Counted from the stretch's first letter, positions 7,483 through 14,770 are shown. The stretch: DNA of 19,808 nucleotides from Lutispora sp. (GCA_030834765.1 JAUQXG010000002.1:1-19808), one strand, 5' to 3'. Translations and numbers: made by a program. The notes: generated from the letters alone by a model not told the origin.

Positions 7483-7722
7483 TTAAAGTGCTTCTACTAA
7501 AATCATAGATGCTACTTCCCTGCGAAGAGCGATTACAGCACCTCGAATAAGATAAGCAACGGGGTCACCAGATGGACTTTGCTGCAAAGCTTCTACTATG
7601 GTATCATCGATTAGCCCTAAGTCTAACATTCGTCTTCTTATTGAACCGTCAGAAATCAATTTTTTTACTTTGCATTTTTCACCTAGTGGCAAGGCACTAA
7701 GTGGAATATCATAATGATTCAT
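7483..7722 (-). CDS. feoA: Ferrous iron transport protein A
   Basis: This 79-residue cytosolic SH3-like protein is required with FeoB for Fe(II) uptake. The family pattern is clear: an N-terminal PLSALPLGEKCKVKKL strand region, RRRMLDLGLIDDTIVEAL in the middle, SPSGDPVAYLIRGAVIALRREVA, and a final strand MILVEAL. Length fits the family (about 75-85). AGGAGG lies close upstream of the ATG. A 49-nt inverted repeat (7741-7789) ends 3 nt before that ribosome site in transcript sense. The gene is first of the feoAB operon and divergent from an MntR/DtxR-type regulator, a plausible controller of it. Confidence 0.96.
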   Translation of the reverse strand: MNHYDIPLSALPLGEKCKVKKLISDGSIRRRMLDLGLIDDTIVEALQQSPSGDPVAYLIRGAVIALRREVASMILVEAL

Positions 7723-7740
7723 ATATATGAGCCTCCTAAT

Positions 7741-7789
7741 ATCATATTTTAGTGGAGAGAAAAAAACTTTCTCACCACTAAAATATGAT
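7741..7789. repeat. Long near-perfect inverted repeat between feoA and the MntR-like gene
   Basis: The 22-nt arms 7741-7762 and 7768-7789 pair with a single A/A mismatch (7756 and 7774) around a 5-nt loop. The outer 15 bp (ATCATATTTTAGTGG and its complement) are perfect. No T-run follows on either strand, so it is not a standard terminator. It lies immediately 5' of the feoA ribosome site, so it is either a strong 5'-UTR hairpin of feoAB or an operator region for the divergent regulator. Confidence 0.75.
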
Positions 7790-7865
7790 AAATACTTTTG
7801 AAGTGTTACTAGTATATATAAAATATCAAGTGCAATTTTAAAATTTAAATAATGGCGGTGATCAA

Positions 7866-8354
7866 ATGGATGGTAGATTTCATACTGTTCGTGGATATGA
7901 ATTACAAAATTATAATAAAAACATGCTTACTCCTGCATTGGAAGATTATCTTGAAATGATATATAGGAATAGTCTAAATCAAAACTATATCCGAATAAAT
8001 ATACTTGCGCAGATGTTAAATGTGAAGGATTCTTCAGCTTCAAAGATGGTAAAAAGATTAGGAGAGTTAGGATTGGTGAATTATGAAAAATACGGGATTG
8101 TAACTTTAACAGATGAGGGTAAAAAAATAGGGGAGTTGCTATTAAACAGGCATAATATAGTAGAAAAATTTTTATCTTTTATAGGGTGTAAAGAGGATGC
8201 GCTAATTCAGGCAGAATTGATAGAGCATATTATTACAGATGCTACGGTGAAGGATATACAAATTTTATGTGATTTTTTTGAAAGCAATAAAGATGTATTA
8301 GAAAAATATATGGATTATAAGAAGGGTCTATTTATGGAGTTGAAGGATATTTAA
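7866..8354 (+). CDS. MntR/DtxR-family metal-dependent transcriptional regulator
   Basis: The product is 162 residues from the ATG at 7866, preceded by GGCGGTGATC, an extended match to the 16S rRNA tail. A later M20 has no ribosome site. It has an N-terminal winged helix (LTPALEDYLEMIY, then VKDSSASKMVKRLGELGLV) and a dimerisation/metal domain (LNRHNIVEKFL, QAELIEHIITD). All six positions that bind metal in Bacillus MntR appear conserved: D27, E30, H96, E117, E120 and H121. Glutamate stands where iron-sensing DtxR has cysteine. There is no C-terminal SH3/FeoA-like domain. About 19 extra residues precede the usual start. Divergence from feoAB suggests control of iron uptake, while the ligand set suggests Mn(II); either metal is possible. 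These proteins normally repress when metal-bound. Confidence 0.92.
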   Translation: MDGRFHTVRGYELQNYNKNMLTPALEDYLEMIYRNSLNQNYIRINILAQMLNVKDSSASKMVKRLGELGLVNYEKYGIVTLTDEGKKIGELLLNRHNIVEKFLSFIGCKEDALIQAELIEHIITDATVKDIQILCDFFESNKDVLEKYMDYKKGLFMELKDI

Positions 8355-8580
8355 TGACTTTCTATACATAAAGCTATAAGAACTACAGCATCCTGTTCTG
8401 TACCAAGAAGGTTTTGGGCAGATATGCATTGGATATGATTGAAAAAAATCTATAACCCTTATGAAAATACATTGCTCAATAATTCTCTTATAAAAAATGC
8501 TATTGAAACAAATACTATGTTTGAAAATATCTTTTTTAAGAAGATTATGATAAATGTAGATTCAAAAGGAGATGCGGAAC
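8355..8580 (+). other. Intergenic region, possible cold-shock leader
   Basis: This stretch of about 226 bases holds no gene I can support, and no clear terminator for the MntR-like gene or strong promoter. It lies before csp, and cold-shock genes often have long 5' untranslated leaders, so part of it may be leader RNA. Confidence 0.25.
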
Positions 8581-8790
8581 ATGGCTAATTATACAGGTGT
8601 TATTAAATGGTTTAATAATGAAAAAGGTTTCGGTTTTATTTCTAGCACCGAAGGTGAAGATGTCTTTGTACATCATTCACAGGTTAAAGAAAAAGGAAAT
8701 GATAAAGATATGCATGAAGGGGAATCAGTAAGCTTTGACATCGTGCAGAATGAAAAAGGGCCAGCTGCTGTAAACGTTCAAAAATTATAA
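8581..8790 (+). CDS. Cold-shock protein (CspA family)
   Basis: This 69-residue single cold-shock domain binds single-stranded RNA and DNA. Both RNA-binding motifs are present: RNP1 KGFGFIS and RNP2 VFVHHS, after GVIKWFNNEKG. The true start is the ATG at 8581, 9 nt after AGGAG and aligned with family starts; the in-frame ATG at 8572 directly abuts the ribosome site. The role is probably RNA chaperoning at low temperature or in stationary phase. A 26-nt gap leads to the HMA-like gene, which shares a terminator at 9051-9080, so they are probably co-transcribed. Confidence 0.96.
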   Translation: MANYTGVIKWFNNEKGFGFISSTEGEDVFVHHSQVKEKGNDKDMHEGESVSFDIVQNEKGPAAVNVQKL

Positions 8791-8816
8791 GATTTAATGA
8801 TGAAGGGAGTAGTTTT

Positions 8817-9020
8817 ATGAATAGAGTACATTATAATATCTCTGGATTACAAAATGCGCAGATGAAGACCCAAGTAGAAAATGCATTAGAAAAATTAGAT
8901 GGGGTTCAAATGGTGAATGTAGATTTTCAAAGAGGTTCTATAGAAGTTGGATATAATGAATTTACAGAGGAAAGTGAAATCAAACAATGTATAGAACATG
9001 TAGGATGCGAAATTGAATAG
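8817..9020 (+). CDS. HMA-fold small protein lacking the CxxC motif
   Basis: This 67-residue protein fits the ferredoxin-like heavy-metal-associated fold: VHYNISGL, then KTQVENALEKLDGVQMVNVDFQ, then GSIEVGYNE, then EIKQCIEHVGCEIE. CopZ-type proteins carry a metal-binding CxxC in the loop after the first strand (GMTCxxC). Here that segment reads GLQNAQM with no cysteine. Instead, C58, H61 and C64 form a C-x2-H-x2-C pattern at the C-terminal helix. It could bind a metal by a different site or be a non-metal adaptor. GGGAG lies about 9 nt upstream of the ATG. It follows csp closely and is followed by a strong terminator. No copper ATPase is nearby, so a CopZ role is not supported. Confidence 0.8.
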   Translation: MNRVHYNISGLQNAQMKTQVENALEKLDGVQMVNVDFQRGSIEVGYNEFTEESEIKQCIEHVGCEIE

Positions 9021-9050
9021 CTTAGATGATCAGTAATCTTACAAGAATGG

Positions 9051-9080
9051 GGCTGTTGGAAATTTTCCAATAGCCTTTTT
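9051..9080 (+). terminator. Terminator after the csp/HMA-like pair
   Basis: GGCTGTTGGAAA pairs with TTTCCAATAGCC (one G-T pair) across 9051-9075, followed by five T residues (9076-9080). It starts about 30 nt after the HMA-like stop codon. Confidence 0.88.
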
Positions 9081-9217
9081 ATCACCTTGAAAATCCATGT
9101 GACGAAAGGTATTTAAATATATTCGTAGAATAATAAAGAGTTGAAAAGAAATCATATACAATAAATATGTTTCTAAAATGATACAGTATATGTTAATGTA
9201 GAGTGGGAGTGAGTAAT

Positions 9218-10153
9218 TTGTCAAAGGAAGCAAAAGGTGGAATTCTGTTAATGATCGCTGCATTTTTCTGGGGAATATCAGGAACCGTTGCAAAAATTAT
9301 TTTTAATAGCAGCACGAGTCCATTTGACCTAGCAAATATGCGGTTAAACTTGGCTTTTATTATTATGTTAATATATTTTTCTATAAGAAAGCCTGCCATA
9401 CTGAAAGTGAAAAAAAGCGAAATAAAGGATCTTGTTATACTTGGTGTTTTTGGTATAACTGCTGTGCAAACAACCTATTATTTCACAATGTCACTTTTGA
9501 GTGTATCACTAGCTATATTTTTGCAGTTTTTAGCACCTATACTGATCACCGTTTATTGTGTAGTGTTTATGAAGGAGAAGGTTAGCCTTTTAAAGCTGGG
9601 CGCATTGATATTATCTTTATGCGGAAGCTATTTTATCATATTTGGGAGCGGAGGCGGCATTGGCAATATAAAAGCCCTTGGACTGATCACTGGATTGGCA
9701 TCTGCAATTTTTAGTGCATTCTATACATTATACAGCAAGAAATGCACCAACAAACATAATCCATGGACGGTGCTGGTTTATGGAATGGGAGCAGGAGCTA
9801 TTCTTTATTGGTTTGTATCTCCTCCCTGGGTAGTTTGGAGCGGTAGAAGTCCATCAGAGCTACTATTTGTTCTATATATAGCATTATTTGCAACCATAAT
9901 CCCTTTTGGACTTTACCTTTTGGGAATTAGATATTTGATTCCTACTGTAGCAGGAGTGATATCTATGCTAGAGCCGGTAGTTGCATCCCTTTCGGCATTT
10001 ATTATATTGGGAGAGAATATGACTATGATACAAGTCTTAGGCGGGGCGGCTGTCATGGGGGCAGTATTGCTTTTGCAATTTAATCCAGAAAAAAATAATG
10101 AAGTTGTAAGGAAAGAGGAAAATACATTAGAAAACATTTCGGAACAAGTTTAA
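9218..10153 (+). CDS. EamA/DMT-family transporter
   Basis: This is a hydrophobic protein of about 311 residues with roughly ten membrane segments in two EamA repeats. The first opens with GGILLMIAAFFWGISGTVAKIIF. The second contains GLITGLASAIFSAFYTLYSK and ends near LEPVVASLSAFIILGE, a typical EamA hallmark, then a charged tail. Drug/metabolite transporters of this family export amino acids, nucleotides or other small metabolites; the substrate cannot be told. The preferred start is the TTG at 9218, with GGGAG 8 nt upstream; GTG codons at 9203 and 9209 are alternatives without good spacing. The stop codon is followed directly by the ribosome site of the methyltransferase gene, so the two are in one operon. 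Confidence 0.88.
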   Translation: MSKEAKGGILLMIAAFFWGISGTVAKIIFNSSTSPFDLANMRLNLAFIIMLIYFSIRKPAILKVKKSEIKDLVILGVFGITAVQTTYYFTMSLLSVSLAIFLQFLAPILITVYCVVFMKEKVSLLKLGALILSLCGSYFIIFGSGGGIGNIKALGLITGLASAIFSAFYTLYSKKCTNKHNPWTVLVYGMGAGAILYWFVSPPWVVWSGRSPSELLFVLYIALFATIIPFGLYLLGIRYLIPTVAGVISMLEPVVASLSAFIILGENMTMIQVLGGAAVMGAVLLLQFNPEKNNEVVRKEENTLENISEQV

Positions 10154-10168
10154 ATGAAGGAGATTTTT

Positions 10169-11197
10169 ATGCAAGAAAATTTATTTGTGGCAACGGCATC
10201 AAAAAATTATATGGATCAAGCTTTTAAGGAGCTATTGGACTTAGACCAGGGGTTAAAGCTTGTTAAGCAGTTTGAAACAGGGATGATGATTTTCAGACCT
10301 GCAATGGAAAAGAAGAAGTTTAATCGTGCTTTGGTGGAAAAAGGGTCTGTGTTTATCAGGCATGTCAATTCCATAGATTATTCAATAGATATGTCTGAAG
10401 GGATTGATATACAAGCAATTCTTGAAACAGTGAAAAGCTTTAAGGAGCAGATCAATGAAGGAGACAATGTAGGTGTTCAAATTAGGAAAGCAAAAGGGGA
10501 ATATGAATTAAATTCTACCGAGATAAAAGAAGCGGTAGATAAGGTTCTCATGGAAGAAATGAAGGCTATCCCACAGACGAAGGAGCCAGATAAGGTTATA
10601 TCTATTCTTTTTGCTGAAAGCATTTGCTACATAGGATTGAGTAATGCTGTTGAGAATATTTCCAGTTGGTCTGGTGGTATGATTCACTATAAAAAGGAAT
10701 TTAATGATGTTTCCCGCTCAAAATACAAGCTGCTGGAAGCAATGTATGTCTTTCATATAGACTTAGCAGAAATCAAAATTGCCTTAGACCTTGGCGCGGC
10801 TCCAGGAGGCTGGACATCTATACTTTTGGAACATGGAATTAAGGTTACAGCTGTAGATACAAGAGAAATGGAAAAAAGACTTTCAGATAATCCAAACTTT
10901 ACTTATATGAAGAAGGATTTGGAAGGGTTGGAGCTAGAGCCGGATACTTTAGTTGATATGATTACTTTTGATATGAGCATGAATCCTTATAAAGCAGCAG
11001 GAGTGATTAATTCATCTGCCAAATATTTAAAAAATGAAGGTATTGCAGTAATTACTGTAAAGCTTACCAGTGAAAAGATTTGGAAGTCTTTAAAAGAAGT
11101 CATGAAGAAGTACAGCGAGGTCTTTGAAATACTAGGAGTAAAACAGCTTTTTCATAACAGAGATGAAATTACATTATATATGAAGAAAAGAAGTTAG
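10169..11197 (+). CDS. RlmM-like FtsJ-type 2'-O-methyltransferase
   Basis: The product is 342 residues from the ATG at 10169 (AAGGAG 6 nt upstream; an in-frame ATG at 10154 lies before that site). The N-terminal half of about 175 residues looks like the accessory and THUMP-like region of RlmM. The C-terminal half is an FtsJ/RrmJ-type methyltransferase: SAM motif LDLGAAPGGW at 206-215, and the K-D-K-E tetrad as K187 (SRSKYKLLEA), D268 (FDMS), K298 (TVKL) and E333 (RDEITLYMKK). The QLFHNRDEITLYMKK end closely parallels E. coli RlmM, which methylates C2498 of 23S rRNA. The substrate here is inferred to be RNA but not established. It is co-transcribed with the EamA gene; a functional link is not obvious. 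Confidence 0.85.
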   Translation: MQENLFVATASKNYMDQAFKELLDLDQGLKLVKQFETGMMIFRPAMEKKKFNRALVEKGSVFIRHVNSIDYSIDMSEGIDIQAILETVKSFKEQINEGDNVGVQIRKAKGEYELNSTEIKEAVDKVLMEEMKAIPQTKEPDKVISILFAESICYIGLSNAVENISSWSGGMIHYKKEFNDVSRSKYKLLEAMYVFHIDLAEIKIALDLGAAPGGWTSILLEHGIKVTAVDTREMEKRLSDNPNFTYMKKDLEGLELEPDTLVDMITFDMSMNPYKAAGVINSSAKYLKNEGIAVITVKLTSEKIWKSLKEVMKKYSEVFEILGVKQLFHNRDEITLYMKKRS

Positions 11198-11220
11198 ATG
11201 GACTTCTTTTTTCTTTTTTT
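11186..11220 (+). terminator. Terminator of the EamA-methyltransferase operon
   Basis: AAAAGAAGT (11186-11194) pairs with ACTTCTTTT (11202-11210) around a 7-nt loop that contains the TAG stop codon. A T-rich run continues to 11220. Confidence 0.85.
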
Positions 11221-11301
11221 ATATAATTCTTCTGTATAATAATGATACAATTATTTGTAGGCAGATAAATTTGATGAAATATTCTCCAGGATGGTGATGG
11301 T

Positions 11302-13134
11302 TTGAAGAATATGCTAGAAAACATAATAGATATGATAAATGAAGGAATAATCTCCATAGATTCTGAAGGCACAATAAAAAGCTATAATAAAAAAGCAAAA
11401 GAGATATTTGGGCTTATATATAATCAAGGCATAGGTCATTCTTCTGGTTCCATAGAGAAGGGTGATATGGTGATCATTGGAGACAATTGCTTTGGAGAAG
11501 ACGATGGAGGATTAGAAATTGAAGACTTGAGGTTATTTGGAGTAGGGGATATTGCTTTAGAAAAAGGAGATGCTTTTGTAGCTGCTGGAGTAGTAGGAAG
11601 TGACATAGGAAGTGCAGTTATTAAAGTATCAAAAAAGCATGAGGATAACTTACTTTTAGAAACAAGTATAAATAATTATAAAATAAAATCAACCATTGAC
11701 TTTATGAATAAAACTGTGGAATTATCTGTGAATCATCAATGCTTTCCTTTTAAATATATTAAGTCCTTAGGGCATATGGTCATAATGAGTGGAACAACAG
11801 GAAAGGTTAAATTTTATCAAGCAAAGGGTTATACCGTAAGACGAGAAGCCTTAAAAGATATATTGATGGGTAAAGTTTTTCAATCCAAAGGCAATTCTAG
11901 TACGGCAATGGAAGTCGTAGGTAGAAATATTTTTGAAGTCCACCCAAAGGAAACAAATATAAACATTATAGAATTTTTAGAAGCAGCAAGAGGTAAGGAT
12001 ATATCCTATACAAATGAGGTAAGAGAGATCAATGGAAGACCCACAAGATGCACATTGATGCAGTTAAAGAGCAGCGGGAAGATACAGGGTGCTCTCTTGA
12101 AAGTGGAAGATATTACAGAACTAAATAATCTTAGGAGGCAAAGAGATAGCGCAATAGCATCTCTTAATGAAGCAGAAAGCCGCCTCAAGGTTGATGATGG
12201 TTTTGAAAAAATAATAGGACAAAGCGAAAGCATAAAAGCAGTAAAAAAGCTTTGTAAAAAGGCAGCAGATACAGATTCTACTATATTGATACTAGGGGAA
12301 AGTGGTACGGGAAAGGGATTGCTGGCGGAAAGTATTCATAAAAAGAGCAGGAGACGGGAAAAACCTTTTATATATGTAAATTGTACGTCTATTCCACATG
12401 AACTATTAGAAAGTCAACTTTTCGGATATGAAGGCGGAGCTTTTACAGGAGCGCACAAAGAAGGTAAAAAGGGACTTTTTGAGGCAGCTCATGGAGGGAG
12501 CATTTTTCTTGATGAGATAGGTGACATACCCCAATTTGTTCAAGTGAAGCTTTTGCATGTGCTTCAAACAAAAAGTTTTACACCAGTGGGAGGAACAAAA
12601 GAAATATACGCAGATGTGAAAATATTTACAGCAACCAATAAAGATCTTGATAAGGCTGTTAAAGAAGGACATTTTAGAAAAGATTTATATTATAGAATTA
12701 ATGTTTTTCCAATATATATCCCACCCCTTCGATTGAGGAGAGAAGATATTTATCCATTGATACATCATCTGCTTCCGGAAATTTGTCATAAGGTAAAGGT
12801 TTCTGAAAAGTTTATTTCTGCAGAAGCTATAAAGACGATGATTGATTATGAGTGGCCAGGAAATGTGAGAGAATTAGAAAATGTACTTGAAAGAGCAGTA
12901 AATATAGCAGAGGGAGATACCATTTTTCTTGAACACTTAAACCTGAAGGCGGATATAAATAGCCCAATCAATCACTTCTGTATTAAATCTCTAAAGGATG
13001 CATTGATAGATGCGGAGAAGACAGCAATAAAAAATGCATTGGAAGTGTCTAACGGAAATAAATCAAAAGCCATGAAAATTCTTGGTGTAGGGAAAACCAG
13101 CTTTTATGAAAAGTTGAAAAAATATGGCATTTAG
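11302..13134 (+). CDS. Sigma-54-dependent enhancer-binding activator with PAS-type sensor
   Basis: This 610-residue regulator drives ATP-dependent opening of sigma-54 promoters. A PAS-like segment (IIDMINEGIISIDSEGTIKSYN) starts it. A stretch at about 46-190 has no domain I recognise. A second PAS-like region lies at about 200-275 and a coiled linker at about 275-305. The AAA+ domain has Walker A GESGTGKG (332-339), the sigma-54 contact loop GAFTGA (379-384), Walker B GSIFLDEIGD (about 398-407) and the WPGNVRELENVLERA segment. A Fis-type helix-turn-helix (NKSKAMKILGVGKTSFYEKL) ends it. Walker A has G where most family members have E after the lysine. The start is uncertain: TTG at 11302 or ATG at 11311, both after a GGTGATGG stretch. 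The adjacent sigma-54 promoter before lysA is the obvious target; no receiver domain is present. Confidence 0.95.
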   Translation: MKNMLENIIDMINEGIISIDSEGTIKSYNKKAKEIFGLIYNQGIGHSSGSIEKGDMVIIGDNCFGEDDGGLEIEDLRLFGVGDIALEKGDAFVAAGVVGSDIGSAVIKVSKKHEDNLLLETSINNYKIKSTIDFMNKTVELSVNHQCFPFKYIKSLGHMVIMSGTTGKVKFYQAKGYTVRREALKDILMGKVFQSKGNSSTAMEVVGRNIFEVHPKETNINIIEFLEAARGKDISYTNEVREINGRPTRCTLMQLKSSGKIQGALLKVEDITELNNLRRQRDSAIASLNEAESRLKVDDGFEKIIGQSESIKAVKKLCKKAADTDSTILILGESGTGKGLLAESIHKKSRRREKPFIYVNCTSIPHELLESQLFGYEGGAFTGAHKEGKKGLFEAAHGGSIFLDEIGDIPQFVQVKLLHVLQTKSFTPVGGTKEIYADVKIFTATNKDLDKAVKEGHFRKDLYYRINVFPIYIPPLRLRREDIYPLIHHLLPEICHKVKVSEKFISAEAIKTMIDYEWPGNVRELENVLERAVNIAEGDTIFLEHLNLKADINSPINHFCIKSLKDALIDAEKTAIKNALEVSNGNKSKAMKILGVGKTSFYEKLKKYGI

Positions 13135-13167
13135 TATTTAAAATTATTTATAATCTAAAGAATTTTT

Positions 13168-13214
13168 ACGGTTCAGTTTAGCGGAATTATTCCGAAAAAT
13201 TGAACCGTTTATTT
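13168..13214 (+). terminator. Possible terminator of the activator gene
   Basis: ACGGTTCA (13168-13175) and TGAACCGT (13201-13208) are perfect complements. A second perfect stem, CGGAA/TTCCG, lies inside, and T-rich sequence follows. It fits a terminator 34 nt after the stop, but the inner part may also be an activator-binding site. Confidence 0.5.
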
Positions 13215-13237
13215 TATGTTATTCCGCTTATGCGGAA
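13182..13237. promoter_or_regulatory. Candidate upstream activator sites for the sigma-54 activator
   Basis: Two palindromes share the same half-site: CGGAA-TTA-TTCCG at 13182-13194 and TTCCGC-TTAT-GCGGAA at 13222-13237. Their centres lie about 105 and 63 bp upstream of the start point predicted from the -24/-12 promoter, within the usual range for enhancer-binding proteins. The half-sites have opposite orientation in the two palindromes, so the exact operator is uncertain. Confidence 0.5.
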
Positions 13238-13265
13238 ATGCCTCTTCTAAATAAGGATTCTCTGC

Positions 13266-13283
13266 TTGGCATGATATTTGCTA
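13266..13283 (+). promoter_or_regulatory. Sigma-54 (-24/-12) promoter of lysA
   Basis: TTGGCATGATATTTGCTA matches the sigma-54 consensus TGGCAyG-N4-TTGCW. The invariant GG (13268-13269) and GC (13280-13281) are separated by exactly 10 bases. The predicted start point is near 13293, giving a leader of about 29 nt before the lysA GTG. The gene for a sigma-54 activator lies directly upstream. Confidence 0.85.
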
Positions 13284-13321
13284 TATTTATATGTAAAACT
13301 CGAATATAGGGGGATTTTGTT

Positions 13322-14617
13322 GTGAAAAGGAAATACGTTGATATAAATGAAAAAGGACATCTGACTTTTGGAGGATGCGACACAGTGAAACTTGCAAAGG
13401 AGTTTGGTACTCCGCTTTATGTTGTCACGGAAGATGGAATCAGGGATAAATGCAGACAGATAAAGGAACATTTTCTGAATAAATATCCGAATACATTGGC
13501 ATTGTACGCCAGTAAAGCTTTTTCTAATATTGCTATGTACAAAATAATAAAAGAAGAAGGACTTGGTATAGATGTGGTTTCAAGTGGTGAACTTTATACA
13601 GCAGTAAAGATAGGATTTCCTGTGGAAAAGATATATTTTCATGGAAACAATAAGACTGCTGAAGAGATTGAATTTGGGATTGAACATAATGTAGGTGCTT
13701 TTGTAATAGATAGTTTTCATGAGATGGAGCTTTTACAAAGTATTGCTCAAAAGAAGAATAAAAAAATGAAAGCATTGCTTAGAATCTCGCCTGGAATATC
13801 AGGTCATACCCATGAATACATTTCAACGGGACAGCTTGATTCCAAATTTGGATTTCCAATACATGAAGGCGTAGCCCTTGAAGCCGTGGAAAAAGTATCA
13901 AAATGCCCTAATATAGATTTTAGAGGGATACATTGTCACATAGGCTCTCAGATGTTCAATAAAGATGCTTATAGAGAAGCGGTGGATGTTATGACTACAC
14001 TTATGGTTGAAATCAAGAAAACACTTGAAGTAGAAGTAGAAGAGCTAAATGTAGGAGGTGGCTTTGGGATATATTATAACGAAGGAGACCGTCCCCTTGA
14101 AATTTATGAATTTATAGAAGTGATCATGAACAGGTTAAAGGAAAGATGCCTTGAATTAGACCTAAATATGCCTAAAGTGATTATTGAGCCTGGCAGATGG
14201 ATGGTTGGAGAAAATGGAATCACTTTGTACACCATTGGGGCAATAAAAGAAATAAAAGGCATCAGAAAATACGTGAGTGTTGACGGTGGCATGGCAGATA
14301 ATCCAAGACCAGCACTCTATGAAGCAGAATATGATGCAACTGTTGCAAATAAGGCAAACAATCCACTTGCAGAGATGGTGACCATAGCAGGCAAATGCTG
14401 TGAATCTGGAGATATGCTGATACGAGACATAAAGCTTCCTTATGTAGAGGCTGGGGATATTCTATCCGTTTTTAGCACTGGTGCATATAGCTATTCTATG
14501 TCTAGCAATTATAACAGACTTAGAAAACCAGCAGTAATTATGATAAAAGAAGGAATACCAAGAGTAGTTGTAAAAAGAGAAACATATGAAGATTTGATTA
14601 GAAACGATTTAGAATAA
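13322..14617 (+). CDS. lysA: Diaminopimelate decarboxylase
   Basis: This 431-residue cytosolic PLP enzyme converts meso-diaminopimelate to L-lysine, the last step of lysine synthesis. The fold III (alanine-racemase-like) motifs are all present: the PLP lysine K65 in YASKAFSN, H206 in GIHCHIGSQ, the GGGFG phosphate-binding loop at about 245-249, EPGR at 289-292, C360 in CCESGD from the partner subunit, and GAYSYSMSSNYN near 388-399. Length is usual for LysA. It starts with a GTG (13322) 8 nt after GGGGG. A sigma-54 promoter and activator gene lie upstream and a strong terminator downstream, so it is a single-gene transcript. No lysine riboswitch is seen in the short leader. Related decarboxylases of other amino acids share the fold, but the motif set favours LysA. 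Confidence 0.95.
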   Translation: MKRKYVDINEKGHLTFGGCDTVKLAKEFGTPLYVVTEDGIRDKCRQIKEHFLNKYPNTLALYASKAFSNIAMYKIIKEEGLGIDVVSSGELYTAVKIGFPVEKIYFHGNNKTAEEIEFGIEHNVGAFVIDSFHEMELLQSIAQKKNKKMKALLRISPGISGHTHEYISTGQLDSKFGFPIHEGVALEAVEKVSKCPNIDFRGIHCHIGSQMFNKDAYREAVDVMTTLMVEIKKTLEVEVEELNVGGGFGIYYNEGDRPLEIYEFIEVIMNRLKERCLELDLNMPKVIIEPGRWMVGENGITLYTIGAIKEIKGIRKYVSVDGGMADNPRPALYEAEYDATVANKANNPLAEMVTIAGKCCESGDMLIRDIKLPYVEAGDILSVFSTGAYSYSMSSNYNRLRKPAVIMIKEGIPRVVVKRETYEDLIRNDLE

Positions 14618-14629
14618 AATATAGATATT

Positions 14630-14660
14630 AAATCAGGTATTTAGAATACCTGATTTTTTT
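14630..14660 (+). terminator. Terminator of lysA
   Basis: AAATCAGGTATT (14630-14641) pairs perfectly with AATACCTGATTT (14645-14656) around a TAG loop, followed by more T residues to 14660. It begins 13 nt after the lysA stop codon. Confidence 0.93.
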
Positions 14661-14770
14661 ATACATTGAGTGAGATAATTGACAACTAAAACCATGCTCT
14701 GAGAATAATTTGCAGGACATAATAAATATATAGAAAATCCAGGTCAAATAACATGATATGCCAAATAAGA

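Noticed and set aside
8372..8589. Two adjacent open frames before csp that would join through a one-base change in an A-run into about 65 codons
   Set aside because: No family resemblance, no ribosome site and no start; open runs of this length are expected by chance in AT-rich DNA. A decayed gene cannot be excluded.
13293..13321. Lysine riboswitch before lysA
   Set aside because: The leader predicted from the sigma-54 promoter is about 29 nt, far too short, and the whole gap lacks riboswitch-like folding beyond the listed repeats.
14679..14709. TTGACA with AATAAT as the main promoter of the first flavodiiron gene
   Set aside because: The spacer is 19 bp, while a closer TTGAAA-17-TAAAAT promoter at 14771-14799 fits better.
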